A stretch of DNA of 64,000 nucleotides from Ktedonobacteria bacterium (GTDB taxonomy: Bacteria; Chloroflexota; Ktedonobacteria; Ktedonobacterales; JACDGC01). Shown here one piece after another: positions 41,069 through 51,373 of the stretch. The position numbers and the translations under genes were made by a program. Each line of letters starts with the position of its first letter. Position 1 is the first letter of the stretch. The stretch spans positions 22,106-86,105 of the forward strand of contig DAIDHM010000057.1 of assembly GCA_027459705.1 (NCBI GenBank), in the 5' to 3' direction. Under the pieces are notes generated by a model. The model was given only the letters and a program-made list of their open reading frames with translations. It made no database searches and was not told the origin of the DNA.

Positions 41069-41266
41069 CATATTGTGTCTCAAATATCGCGCAATGGATG
41101 GGGGGCAATTAATACCTTATGTGCGCCGCCAGGGTTTGATATAATCTCAGTGTGGCTATGCGCCAGGTAGAGCGCTGCGACACCCTGCGAAAAACGCTTG
41201 GCAACTTTCCTTCTGCCAGGCTTTGTCGCTTGGTGCAGAATGTACCTCCCATAAAGATAAAAGAAG

Positions 41267-42427
41267 TTGAGGTCAATGATGGATTTCACGCTCACCGACG
41301 AGCAAATTGCGATCCGCGCCACCAGTCGCGCTTTTGCCGAAGAGGTGATCAAGCCGATTGCCCAGGAGATCGACGCCCGTTCCGAGTTTCCGCTGGCGGT
41401 GATCCGCGAGATGGGCAAACTGGGATTGTTGGGATTGCCGATTCCGGAAGAGTATGGTGGGGCTGGCGCCGATTTCCTGGCGTATTGCCTCGCGCTCGAA
41501 GAGATTGCGCGCGGCGACGCTGCCGTGGCCATTACGATGGAGGCCCATACTTCATTGGGCGCTACGCCGTTCTGGCTCTTTGGCACGGAGGATCAGAAGC
41601 AGCACTATTTGGTGCCACTGGCACGTGGTGAACAACTCTGGGCCTTTGGGTTGACAGAACCAGGGGCCGGCTCAGACTCTGGTGGCACTCAGACTCACGC
41701 TGAATTGGAAGGCGATCATTGGGTCATCAGCGGATCAAAAATGTTTATCACCAATGCCGGGACACCGATCAGCGGCGGCGTCACCGTGACGGCGGTGACC
41801 GGTCGCCGCTCCGATGGTCACCCCGAAATCACTAACCTGATCGTTCCTCAGGGAACCCCTGGTTATGTCGTCGGTCCCGCGCTGAAGAAGATGGGCTGGA
41901 AGGCATCGGATACCCGACCCCTGAATTTTGACCAGTGCCGCATCCCCGCGACGAGCATCCTCGGCCAACGCGGTAGCGGATTCCGCCAGTTCATGCGCAT
42001 CCTCGATGCTGGCCGCGTGGCAATTGCCGCGCTCAGCGTGGGGTTAGCCCAAGCGTGCCTGGACGAATCGCTGAAATATGCTCGCGAGCGTCAGCAGTTT
42101 GGGCGGCCCATCGGCGAATTTCAGGCCATCCAGTTCAAGCTGGCCGATATGGCGATGGAAATTGAGCTATCGCGATTGATGTATTACAAAGCCGCCTGGC
42201 TGATGATGCGCGACGAGCCCTACACGCAAGAAGCGTCAATGGCCAAGCTCTTTGCTTCAGAGACCTCAAAACGCGCCGCGGACCAGGCTGTGCAGATTCA
42301 TGGCGGCTATGGCTTTATGGACGATTATCCTGTCTCGCGCTATTTCCGCAACGTCAAGGTCAATGAGATTGGCGAGGGCACCAGTGAGGTCCAGCGCATG
42401 CTCATCGCGAAATCCCTCCTTCGCTGA
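41267..42427 (+). CDS. Acyl-CoA dehydrogenase
   Basis: GLPIPEEYGGAGADFLAYCLALEEIARGDAAVA; LTEPGAGSD; QIHGGYGFMDDYPVSRYFRNVKVNEIGEGTSEVQRMLIAK. Start uncertain by 1-2 codons. Confidence 0.95.
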   Translation: MRSMMDFTLTDEQIAIRATSRAFAEEVIKPIAQEIDARSEFPLAVIREMGKLGLLGLPIPEEYGGAGADFLAYCLALEEIARGDAAVAITMEAHTSLGATPFWLFGTEDQKQHYLVPLARGEQLWAFGLTEPGAGSDSGGTQTHAELEGDHWVISGSKMFITNAGTPISGGVTVTAVTGRRSDGHPEITNLIVPQGTPGYVVGPALKKMGWKASDTRPLNFDQCRIPATSILGQRGSGFRQFMRILDAGRVAIAALSVGLAQACLDESLKYARERQQFGRPIGEFQAIQFKLADMAMEIELSRLMYYKAAWLMMRDEPYTQEASMAKLFASETSKRAADQAVQIHGGYGFMDDYPVSRYFRNVKVNEIGEGTSEVQRMLIAKSLLR

Positions 42428-42460
42428 ACCTGATACGGCGTTGTCACCCATTGCTGGGAA

Positions 42461-42495
42461 GCGCACGATGTCGCGGATAACGCGACATCGTGCGC
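42461..42495. terminator. Putative bidirectional terminator hairpin (15-bp perfect stem)
   Basis: GCGCACGATGTCGCG-gataa-CGCGACATCGTGCGC between converging genes; no T tract. Confidence 0.65.
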
Positions 42496-42563
42496 AAAGG
42501 TATAGCGGACTTCCACGGATGGGTTACAACGCACTGCCACTGCATATAGTGCCACTATGGCAC

Positions 42564-43043
42564 TCAGGTATTGGCATTCTCCAGCGCGCGCGCCGCGGCG
42601 TTGTGACGATGCTGAGCATGCGAAGCTGCTATATTCGTAGCCAGGCAGACGAGCAGATAAAAGAAAATATTCAGCATATCGGCGCCTTTTTTCAAGGAGA
42701 GCGTATAGGTTGGCGATACGAGGAAGAAGTCTAACAGCAACGTCCCCAGCAGTGACGCTAGCAACCCCGGCGTGCCGCCGACCGTCAGCGCCACTGCGAT
42801 GACTCCCAGCAGAATCAAGGCGCCGCGAAAAGTAAAGCCTGGCACGAGATGTACAATTCCAACCGTTAGCGCAATCGCGACGATCTGGATCAGTGAGGCA
42901 AAAGCAAGAGTAGTTAGCGGATGGCGGACCTGTTTGGGCATCCAGAGTGGGATGATCGTATTCTCTTCTAGCCAGCGGGTGAAAGTTGTCCAGACAGTAT
43001 ATGTCTCCGACTCAGACATAAATCCTCCATTAGCGCCTGGCAA
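42564..43043 (-). CDS. DUF4118-domain membrane protein (KdpD-like TM domain only)
   Basis: GALILLGVIAVALTVGGTPGLLASLLGTLLLDFFLVSPTYTLSL matches the KdpD/DUF4118 4-TM module; no kinase domain. Confidence 0.78.
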   Translation of the reverse strand: MPGANGGFMSESETYTVWTTFTRWLEENTIIPLWMPKQVRHPLTTLAFASLIQIVAIALTVGIVHLVPGFTFRGALILLGVIAVALTVGGTPGLLASLLGTLLLDFFLVSPTYTLSLKKGADMLNIFFYLLVCLATNIAASHAQHRHNAAARALENANT

Positions 43044-43179
43044 CCACTGCCATCCGCATATGAGATCAATCCACTACTATCATCTTGTGGTGCTCCGGGG
43101 TGGCGCTCAGAGCAAAGTCCACATTTGCCTGTGGATACAGCGAACATGCATAGCCATCGCCATACAACCATTCGCTGAA

Positions 43180-44001
43180 TCAGGTCAATAGGATACCACC
43201 ATCGACACTGAGCGTCGCGCCGGTGATATAGCTCGCGGCGTCGCTTACCAGAAAAACAGCGGCGCGGGCGACATCATCCGCCGTACCGAGGCGACCCATC
43301 GGAATGCGCGCCAGGAAGGCGGGATCATGCATATCAACGAGCGTAGCGCCATCAGCTTGCACGATGTCGACCGCATTGGCACGCGTTCCAGGCGTATCAA
43401 TCTCACCCGGCGCGATAACGTTCACAGTGATGCCGTATCGCGCCCATTCTAATGCCAGCGATCGCGCCAACATCCGCACGCCAGCTTTGGCAGCATCGTA
43501 ATGCGCCAGATTGCCAGAGGGTCGCGTGGAACTGGTCGATCCAATCATGAGTATGCGGCCACCCTGGCCATGGGTCATCATCTGACGCGCGGCAGCCTGC
43601 GAGGTGAAAAACGCTCCCTTGAGGGTAACGTCCTGGGTCCGATCCCAGATTGCCTCATCCACAGCGAGCGCGGCGGCAAAGGGATAAATCCCGGCATTAG
43701 CGACGCAGATATCCAGTCGTCCATATAAAGTTGCCGCCGCTTCGATGGTGGCCCGCAGTGACGGGAGATCCGCAACATCCGCAACCATTGCCATCACTCG
43801 ACGCCCAGTGCGCGTGGCGATAGCCTGTGCGGTCGCTTGCGCCGCCTCACCATCGCTATCGAGGAGAGCAACGTCCGCCCCGGCCTCGGCGAAACGCGCC
43901 GTGATTGCCGCGCCGATGCCACGCGCGCCACCAGTGACCAATGCCGCGCGGCCGGTGAGCGTGAATAGCGTTGCCAGCGCTGACAGCGTTGGTTCGCTCA
44001 T
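43180..44001 (-). CDS. SDR-family oxidoreductase
   Basis: ALVTGGARGIGAAITARFAEAGADVALLD; NAGIYPF; HYDAAKAGVRMLARSLALEWARYGITVNVIAPGEIDTPG; DAASYITGATLSVDGG. Confidence 0.95.
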   Translation of the reverse strand: MSEPTLSALATLFTLTGRAALVTGGARGIGAAITARFAEAGADVALLDSDGEAAQATAQAIATRTGRRVMAMVADVADLPSLRATIEAAATLYGRLDICVANAGIYPFAAALAVDEAIWDRTQDVTLKGAFFTSQAAARQMMTHGQGGRILMIGSTSSTRPSGNLAHYDAAKAGVRMLARSLALEWARYGITVNVIAPGEIDTPGTRANAVDIVQADGATLVDMHDPAFLARIPMGRLGTADDVARAAVFLVSDAASYITGATLSVDGGILLT

Positions 44002-47000
44002 AATGCCCCCAATCGCGCGGCGATCTCTTGCAGACGTCGCAAACTACGGTGATCCTGAACGCGCTCCAGCACAGGTCGCGCGCTGGCCAGATAGCGTGCG
44101 TCATCCGACTGATCCGCCAATACGAGCCACATACGCGCGGCATACAGGGTCAGGTGATGCGTTTCCGCAGCGCTGATCGCCGCCGCCAGATTGGCGTTAT
44201 CGCGATCATACAGTGCGGTAGCCACCGCACAGGCGCGATCGGCGATGTCCACCGCCATGCGCGCATCGCCTGCTCTGGCGATAATCTCCGGTCGTACAGC
44301 AATGCCATACTCATTCAGATACATCATCGCTATCAGGATCATCATACCTTGCCACTCATTTAAAGACTGCGAAAGGTCACCCAGGTCGTTGTCACGGAAG
44401 GCTGTGGCTAACTTCTGTACTGCTTCAATGGACCCCATGACTCGCCGCAATGTTGCAAGGGAAGCATCGATCCGTGGTCGATCCTCACGTGCCAGGGCGA
44501 CGAGCAAGAGCATGAGATAGCAATCACCGAGATTAATCGCGATGCTCGGATCGAACCTCGTTTGATCAACCACAGACTCGATCAAGGGCACAAACTGTTC
44601 CAATACATCCCAGTCGCCGCTGTAATAGGCCGCGAACATCGCCATACTAACGGGCGGTATGAGAAAAATTGGCGATTGCTCTGGTCGCAACATGCCTAAA
44701 GCGCGTCGCGCGGTCGCGATGACCTCCGGGTAATCCCCAACGACGAAATGCACCGCGCCCAATGTGCTAAACGCGTCAAACCGCTCACGGGCTGAGATTT
44801 GAGAAAGGCTCAGGCGCAACTCAATGAGCGGATAGATCTCCGTGACCATGCCATTTGACATATAAACGAGCGTGATAGCATCAAGTGCTTCGCTGACGAT
44901 ATGTTCTTTGTGCTGATCGGTGTAATACTCGATCAATGCCAGAATGGGCGGAACTTCCGCAAGCAATTGCTTTGGCGGAAGCGCGGTTTTATTGGCCAGA
45001 TAGCCCAATCGCGTGATCAGGAGTTGGTGGCGTTCCTCGGTCAGATCTGCACTTGTAGCGAGTTCGAGTGCGGCGGTGATCTCCGCCAGAACTTGCTCGC
45101 GCGCTGGGCTCAGTTCGGGCATAATGAAGGTGCGCCACAGGCATGATGTCATCTTGCGCGTTAAGCGAACCCCTATCGCAGGCTCACTCGCCAGATCGGC
45201 TTGCCATTGGGTAAAAGCCGTGCGATAGGCGCTATAGGCAGTGTCGCCGCCGGGTAACGCATCGCCGTATTCTTCGTTGATCACCACATGCAGATCTGGG
45301 TCGGCCAGCGCCAATGCATCGCGGTAATGTTGGGAGGCTTCGGCAAAGGCCCCCGTGTATCCTGCTCGAGCGCCAGCTTTGCGGAGCGCCGTGATGGCAT
45401 GATCGATCGGAAAGGGCAGCGCGGCGGGGATGGCGGATTGGCGGGAAAGCAGCACTGCCTCGCGATAATGAAAGGCGATAAGTTCGATTGGTGGGTCATC
45501 CGTCACCTCCAGCCAACTTGCCAGCGCGCTATGCAGTTTGATACGCTCCTGACGCGCCAACAAACCATAGGCCACATCGCGGATCAAGATATGGCGAAAA
45601 TTATAACGACCGGCTTCCGGTTGAATCAGCAGATCGCGCGCGACAAGGTGATCCAGCGCTGTGACAATCGCCGCAAAGGAAGCGTCAGGCAGCAATGCCG
45701 CGATCAATCGGGGGTGCACTACGCGACTGGCGACCGCCGCGACCTGGATCACCGCACGAGACAAACCATCAAGGCGGTCCAACCGTGCCAGGACCGCTTC
45801 ATGTACGGTATCAGGCAAAGTGATGGTGGTACTGGCATCGACACCTCGCTCGGCCAGGCCATGCGCAATCTCCAGCGCGAAAAATGGATTGCCGCCGGAC
45901 TGTTCGGCGATACGCGTGAGCGATGCGGCCGGCCATTCCGGCAGGACCATCGCCAGGAGCGTCGTCGTCTGCGTGGTGGTGAGAGGCTGGAGCGCGAGCA
46001 TAACGCTATTCTGTCGCCCACCTCCCCAGTTCGGTCGGCGATCGAGCAATTCTGGTCGACTGAGTGCCAGGATCAGGATCGGCGTGTCTTTGCAGTGCAT
46101 CGTCAGATAATCGAGCAGATCAAGCAACGTCTCACTGGCCCAGTGGATATCCTCGAAAATGAGCACTAATGGTGCCTGGCGGGCACCTGCTTCTAGCAAG
46201 AGCCGCCAGGCACTGAACGCCGCTTCACGTTCCTGAGCGATCTCGCTTTCTCCTCCCAGCGTCGCGCGGATCAGTAACGCCAGTGTCTTCGCCTCGTCGA
46301 CGGGATAACCGCTACGCTCCAGGGCCGCTGCAATCACTGGTGCGGTCGCGGTTCCACCAAGTAAGCTGTCGATCATTCCTTGAAGCGGGAGAAACGAAAG
46401 GACCTGGCCATAGGGTAGGCAACGTGCCACTGCGGTCTGAAACTCCACAGCGGGATCGATCTGGCTAAGAAATTCTTCGAGGATGCGCGTCTTACCTATC
46501 CCCGCTGGCGCGACCAGCGTCAGGAGGTGTGGGCGGCGTTCTTCCAGGACGCGGGCCTGAAGCAGGGCTAATTGAGCGAGGTCGGCTTTGCGTCCAACGA
46601 TGGGCAATCGTTCCCGCAAACGCTGTTCACGAGGCCCACTGACAGGGTAGACTTTGAGTGGCAGAGGTTTGCCCTTCGCTTCGATTCGCCGTGGTTCATC
46701 GAAAAGGAACCCGTAACGCGCTGCCAGATAGCTGCGTTCTCCCCCCAACACTTCTCCGGGCAGCGCATGCTGCTCGATCCGCGCGGCGACATTGACTGCA
46801 TCCCCCGTGATCAGGAAATCACCACCGGAAATATCACTTGTCGCGACCACCTCACCGGTATTGACTCCTACCCGCAGTTGCATGTGCACCACACCCGTAC
46901 CATTCAACGCGGGATCGGCGGCGACAGCGTTGCGCAGAGCCAACGCGGCGGCGATGGCGCGCTCAGCATCATCGCCGTGCGCGACGGGGAGGCCAAAAAT

Positions 47001-47186
47001 CGCCATCACCGCGTCGCCAATGAATTTTTCCAGCGTGCCGCCATGGTCCGAGACAGCCTGTCGCGCGTGCGCATAATATCGCCCCATGATGGCCCGCATG
47101 TCTTCGGGGTCCAATGCGTCACCAAGCTCGGTTGATCCGGCGACATCCGCGAAGAGGATCGTCACCAGTTTCCGTTCTTCGGCCAT
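43998..47186 (-). CDS. Adenylate/guanylate cyclase with AAA ATPase and TPR-like C-terminus
   Basis: Class III cyclase KLVTILFADVAGSTELGDALDPEDMRAIMGRYY; Walker A VAPAGIGKTRILEEF; long helical C-terminus. Confidence 0.92.
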   Translation of the reverse strand: MAEERKLVTILFADVAGSTELGDALDPEDMRAIMGRYYAHARQAVSDHGGTLEKFIGDAVMAIFGLPVAHGDDAERAIAAALALRNAVAADPALNGTGVVHMQLRVGVNTGEVVATSDISGGDFLITGDAVNVAARIEQHALPGEVLGGERSYLAARYGFLFDEPRRIEAKGKPLPLKVYPVSGPREQRLRERLPIVGRKADLAQLALLQARVLEERRPHLLTLVAPAGIGKTRILEEFLSQIDPAVEFQTAVARCLPYGQVLSFLPLQGMIDSLLGGTATAPVIAAALERSGYPVDEAKTLALLIRATLGGESEIAQEREAAFSAWRLLLEAGARQAPLVLIFEDIHWASETLLDLLDYLTMHCKDTPILILALSRPELLDRRPNWGGGRQNSVMLALQPLTTTQTTTLLAMVLPEWPAASLTRIAEQSGGNPFFALEIAHGLAERGVDASTTITLPDTVHEAVLARLDRLDGLSRAVIQVAAVASRVVHPRLIAALLPDASFAAIVTALDHLVARDLLIQPEAGRYNFRHILIRDVAYGLLARQERIKLHSALASWLEVTDDPPIELIAFHYREAVLLSRQSAIPAALPFPIDHAITALRKAGARAGYTGAFAEASQHYRDALALADPDLHVVINEEYGDALPGGDTAYSAYRTAFTQWQADLASEPAIGVRLTRKMTSCLWRTFIMPELSPAREQVLAEITAALELATSADLTEERHQLLITRLGYLANKTALPPKQLLAEVPPILALIEYYTDQHKEHIVSEALDAITLVYMSNGMVTEIYPLIELRLSLSQISARERFDAFSTLGAVHFVVGDYPEVIATARRALGMLRPEQSPIFLIPPVSMAMFAAYYSGDWDVLEQFVPLIESVVDQTRFDPSIAINLGDCYLMLLLVALAREDRPRIDASLATLRRVMGSIEAVQKLATAFRDNDLGDLSQSLNEWQGMMILIAMMYLNEYGIAVRPEIIARAGDARMAVDIADRACAVATALYDRDNANLAAAISAAETHHLTLYAARMWLVLADQSDDARYLASARPVLERVQDHRSLRRLQEIAARLGAL

Positions 47187-47265
47187 CCCAGACTCCTTTG
47201 CGTCTTACCCCGTGTGACAAGCTCTGGGGCGCACTGCTCAGACTGATCACAGAGGGGTCAAGTCG

Positions 47266-48669
47266 TCATGCCTGGCCAACGGGCGTGGGCAGCACCTGAG
47301 GCACTGCGGGTAATTGTACGACGAAGGTCGATCCTTCGCCAGGTCGACCACTACTCTCGATCCAGATCGTGCCCCCCATGGACTGCGCGTATACTCGACA
47401 AAGATACAGACCAAGGCCGGTGCCAGGAACATTTGACGCCAGGTCACGCGGTAGGCGTGCAAAGCGATTGAAGAGTAGCGCCGCCTCGCGCGGGGCAATT
47501 CCTGGTCCATGATCGCGTACCGCGATGCGAACCAGATCGGACTGCCCATCGCGGCTCTGGAATGACTGCGCCGTGACCTCGATTGGCGCATTGGCGGGTG
47601 AATATTTGACGGCGTTGGAGAGCAGGTTTGTCAGAATCTGCTGGAGACGCATGGTATCTCCAAGAACCATCAACGTCGGCGCGATAGCCACAAAGATCTC
47701 GCGCTCAGCCGCCTGCCCGCCTTGCGGTTCAATCAGCGAGAGCGCGGCGTCAAAGACTGACCGCACATTGATCGGGTCGCGTGCCACCGGGGCTGTCTCA
47801 TCAATGCGCCGCACTTCGAGGAGGCTCGAGAGCAGCGTCAGGAGCCGCTGACTAGAGCGCGTGGCACGCTCCAGGGTTTGCATCGTGACTGGTTGTGGCA
47901 GGGTGGGAAGCGCTTCGTGCAGAAATGCGACCGTGCTATGCACTGTCATGATCGGCGTGCGCAGCTCATGATTGACATGGGTAATGAACTGATCTTTGAG
48001 ATCATCGAGTTGTTTGGCTTGCTCGTACGCTAAGGCGAGCGACTGGAGCGTCAATTGATTGTTGCGCGAGAGGGCGATCATACACGCTGCGACCGCCCAT
48101 TGATAAGTGCTGGCAACGACAATCATCAGTGGCACCGTGCTCGTTGCCAGTGCCGCAGAATCTCCAATGTAAGGCTTGATGAGCAGCGATATGGTCGTTA
48201 TTGTCACAATGATCGCAGCGGCGACGATCTCGCGAATGCCCGCCAACATACCGATCAAGACGGTAATCGTGGAGAGTGAGACAATCTGAATGAGACTTAA
48301 TGAAGTGATTCCGCCCCAGGCTGCGACAATCACAGTCGCAAGAATTCCCAGCGAAGCCGCGCCGCCCGTGGTCAACGTCGCCAGTTGCAGTTGATCGCGT
48401 TGGAGCCATCGCCATGCCATGAAGAAAGCGCCGCAGAGCATCAAGGTAACCAGAATATTTATGCTCGTTGTGGCACTTTGCTTGTTATTCTGATTGAAGA
48501 TGCCAATCGCCAGCGCGATCACCGCGACAAAGGCGGTGATACCGGTGAGGATCGTCCCGGCCGGCGCCAGTACAGAGAGAATCCTGCGTTGCCGTTCGCG
48601 CTCGTAGCGTTCAAAGGTCGTCAAGGTTTCCGGTCCGGCATCAGCCATCCGCGTCATCTTCTCCATCAA
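47266..48669 (-). CDS. Membrane sensor histidine kinase
   Basis: H-box FITHVNHELRTPIMTVHSTV; NLLSNAVKYSPANAPIEV; DHGPGIAP; GTGLGLYLCR. Confidence 0.93.
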   Translation of the reverse strand: MMEKMTRMADAGPETLTTFERYERERQRRILSVLAPAGTILTGITAFVAVIALAIGIFNQNNKQSATTSINILVTLMLCGAFFMAWRWLQRDQLQLATLTTGGAASLGILATVIVAAWGGITSLSLIQIVSLSTITVLIGMLAGIREIVAAAIIVTITTISLLIKPYIGDSAALATSTVPLMIVVASTYQWAVAACMIALSRNNQLTLQSLALAYEQAKQLDDLKDQFITHVNHELRTPIMTVHSTVAFLHEALPTLPQPVTMQTLERATRSSQRLLTLLSSLLEVRRIDETAPVARDPINVRSVFDAALSLIEPQGGQAAEREIFVAIAPTLMVLGDTMRLQQILTNLLSNAVKYSPANAPIEVTAQSFQSRDGQSDLVRIAVRDHGPGIAPREAALLFNRFARLPRDLASNVPGTGLGLYLCRVYAQSMGGTIWIESSGRPGEGSTFVVQLPAVPQVLPTPVGQA

Positions 48670-49099
48670 CGAATTTAGCCAGACGTCGCGCCCTCGCTTC
48701 TGCCGAGATCGCCATCACTTCACGAATCGCGGCGATAAGCTCTTGAGGGGCCACGGGTTTCACCAGGTAGCGATCAGCGCCTGAATAATACCCACTCTGT
48801 TGTTGTTCGAAACGCGCGAGTGCCGTCAGCATGATCAATGGAATGCCCGCCGTCTCTGGGTCACCGCGTAGCACGCGCATGAGTTGAAATCCATCCAATC
48901 CAGGCATGACGGCATCGATAACGATGCAATCAGGCGCGGCTTCCACCGCCAGCACAAGGCCAGTCGTACCATCAGCGGCTTCAATGATGGTAAATCCTGC
49001 GAGATGCGCGAGCGCGAGCGCGAGAATCTGGCGCAGATCCTCGTTATCTTCGACGAGGAGAATGCGCCAGGGCCTCAATGGTACGTTTTGCGACTCCAC
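48641..49099 (-). CDS. Response regulator, receiver domain only
   Basis: ILLVEDNEDLRQILALAL; CIVIDAVMPGLDGFQLMRVLRGDPETAGIPLIMLTA; LVKPVAPQE. Confidence 0.92.
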   Translation of the reverse strand: MESQNVPLRPWRILLVEDNEDLRQILALALAHLAGFTIIEAADGTTGLVLAVEAAPDCIVIDAVMPGLDGFQLMRVLRGDPETAGIPLIMLTALARFEQQQSGYYSGADRYLVKPVAPQELIAAIREVMAISAEARARRLAKFVDGEDDADG

Positions 49100-49165
49100 C
49101 CTACTGTCCCTTTGCCTCGACTCACCAGCATATTATTCAATATGCTGGTGGGCGAGAGGTAATAT

Positions 49166-50542
49166 TCATTCAGCGCGGCGCGTGACAACACGCATCGCGA
49201 AAGCCCGTTCTGGCTCTGGGAAGGGATTCACGACCCGTTTGAGTGTGTAATCTTCTGGAGCCAGACGCAGCGTCCATTGATGCAAAATAGTCGCAAGCAC
49301 TGTCATAATCATTGTCTCCACGACCCCAACACCCATGCATGCATGTCCGCCTTGCCCAAATGGTACATACATACCCGAATTGCTAACCTGTCCTTTGAGA
49401 TCCTCGCTTGGACCATCCAGAAATCGTTCTGGTTTGAAGGCGAAGGGGTCAGGATAGATCTCCGGGAGAAAGTGACAGACTGTGCCAGTGACGAGTAAGA
49501 CATCGCCAACATCGAAATGATAGCCTGAGAAGGTGAAGGGTTCTTTGACGATCCGAGGGGTAGCCAGCGCGATTGGGTTGATTCGGAATGATTCGCGCAT
49601 CGCGGCGCGCAGGTAGCGCATCTGCGAAAGGCGGCTGAAGTCCTGTGGGCCATCAGACCAGAAGGCATCGATCTCTGGTTGCGCCCTGGCTAATGCTTCA
49701 GGGTGTTTCAACAAATCATAGAGCGCGAAGGAGATAGCAGGCGCGCCATAGAGCAAGGTATTGCTATACGCCATCTGGGCATTGGCGATGAGATCAGCGT
49801 CGTCCAACGGTACGCCGCTGTGGTCAGTCATCCCCAATAACAGATCGACAAAGTCGGCCGGGCGATCATCACCGACAGGGTGGGCACGATGGTCGGCGAT
49901 AATCGCGTGCATCGTAGCGTTCATGCGCTGGCGAGCAAACTGATAATGGGGCATATAAGCCATGAAAGTGGGATACGATCCGAGGCCAGTGCCAACTGAG
50001 AAACGCGCGAAGGTAATGGCGGGGTCGAGTAGTCCGCCAACGGGCCGTCCCAGCATCGCCATGCCGACCGCATTTCCAGAAAGTCGGTGCATTGCCGCCG
50101 GGACACGCATGGTACGCCCTTCGCGCCAATCGGCGACCTCATCCCGCAGGGTGCTCAGCATGGCGGGCACATAGCGCTCTTGGGCGCTCCGTGAGAACGC
50201 TTGCGCCATCCCCTGTCGCAGATGTTTGTGACGTGCGCCGTTCGTAGCGATGGGGTAATTCTTCGCGTGGAGTTCCTTGGCCACATGGCGATAGGCTGGT
50301 TGATGATCGAGATAGTGTTCACCCTCACGAACAAGCCAGCGATTAGCTTCTGGACCCGCCAGCACATGATAATGACGTGTTGGGGCGCGGACCTGAAAGG
50401 CGGGTCCAAGCGCTAAATAATTCTTGAGGAAAAAGCTCAATGGGTCACTCACCAGTTCGGGCATATTCTGGATGAGCGGCAAACCTGGCACCATGGGTGG
50501 ACGATGTCGTGTGGTTAGGGATAATGCTACCGGTGCAACCAT
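49166..50542 (-). CDS. Cytochrome P450
   Basis: Heme-binding FGQGGHACMG; ExxR region ALRESFRINP (AAMRESFRINPIALATPRIV); FKPERFLDG. Confidence 0.95.
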   Translation of the reverse strand: MVAPVALSLTTRHRPPMVPGLPLIQNMPELVSDPLSFFLKNYLALGPAFQVRAPTRHYHVLAGPEANRWLVREGEHYLDHQPAYRHVAKELHAKNYPIATNGARHKHLRQGMAQAFSRSAQERYVPAMLSTLRDEVADWREGRTMRVPAAMHRLSGNAVGMAMLGRPVGGLLDPAITFARFSVGTGLGSYPTFMAYMPHYQFARQRMNATMHAIIADHRAHPVGDDRPADFVDLLLGMTDHSGVPLDDADLIANAQMAYSNTLLYGAPAISFALYDLLKHPEALARAQPEIDAFWSDGPQDFSRLSQMRYLRAAMRESFRINPIALATPRIVKEPFTFSGYHFDVGDVLLVTGTVCHFLPEIYPDPFAFKPERFLDGPSEDLKGQVSNSGMYVPFGQGGHACMGVGVVETMIMTVLATILHQWTLRLAPEDYTLKRVVNPFPEPERAFAMRVVTRRAE

Positions 50543-50812
50543 GTTGTCCTCCGTGCGCTGAACGCCTTAGAGCAAAAAGCCAGCAAACTTGTACTTAAGA
50601 TACTCGATTGCCCGACTATTTGACAAGAGATTTTCGCGACATCAGGACTCATAGGATATTTTCTTATCAATTTGGTATCACCACACCGTTTATCAACAGA
50701 GGGGCGATGTCACACTCAGGATGCTCGGATGCTCGGATGCCCACATCCACTGAGAACCGCGCGACCGCCACGCGAAGTCGCAATATCGCTACACGATTGG
50801 GCTGCAGTATCG

Positions 50813-51373
50813 TCAGGATAGGACTGAATGGGGGGCGGGCGCATTCATCTTACCGATCGGACACATGGCGCGATAAGCGCAAGCACGGCACACCGTCGCG
50901 TCCTGACGTTGCACGATCGGCCCTTGCGCTTCGTGAGCCCGAATGGTGTCGATGCGTTGATGCACAAGATCACGCAAGGCAGGGGTCATGGGCAAGGCCA
51001 GGTCGCGATCCTGGTAGCGCAGGAGGGCGACGCTTGTCGCGACTCCGAGCGCCTCATCCACCACCAATGCCTGGGCCGCCAACGTCAACGCATCTTCGCG
51101 GCTGATGGCGGCCGGTGCAAGTCCAACGCGCAGTGTGACGATGCGCACTGCGCCATCTGCCGCGCGTTCAATGAAGTCTGGTTGCGCGGCGAGTGCCAGG
51201 GCATGCGCGACCAATGGCCCCCCAGAGCCAACACCGGTCGCAGAAGAATAGAGCATCTGGGGGGCGGTGGGGTCCGTGCCCTTGGGAAGAGTGTCGTTCG
51301 CAGCCAAGACGATGAGCGCTACTATGGCGACGAACGCAATGCCCAGGACCGCGCCGATGAGATCCGTCGTCAT
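50813..51373 (-). CDS. C-terminal half of a split membrane-anchored Cas4-like PD-(D/E)XK Fe-S protein
   Basis: N-terminal TM (LIGAVLGIAFVAIVALIVLA); QPDFIERAADGAVRIVTLRVG; DALTLAAQALVVDEALG; C-terminal ATVCRACAYRAMCP cysteine cluster. Confidence 0.65.
   Translation of the reverse strand: MTTDLIGAVLGIAFVAIVALIVLAANDTLPKGTDPTAPQMLYSSATGVGSGGPLVAHALALAAQPDFIERAADGAVRIVTLRVGLAPAAISREDALTLAAQALVVDEALGVATSVALLRYQDRDLALPMTPALRDLVHQRIDTIRAHEAQGPIVQRQDATVCRACAYRAMCPIGKMNAPAPHSVLS

Noticed and set aside
41140-41145. TATAAT box upstream of the acyl-CoA dehydrogenase gene
   Set aside because: No convincing -35 element at the right spacing; a single hexamer match is not sufficient.
45288-46169. 293-aa ORF on + strand
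   Set aside because: Antisense shadow of the cyclase/AAA gene.
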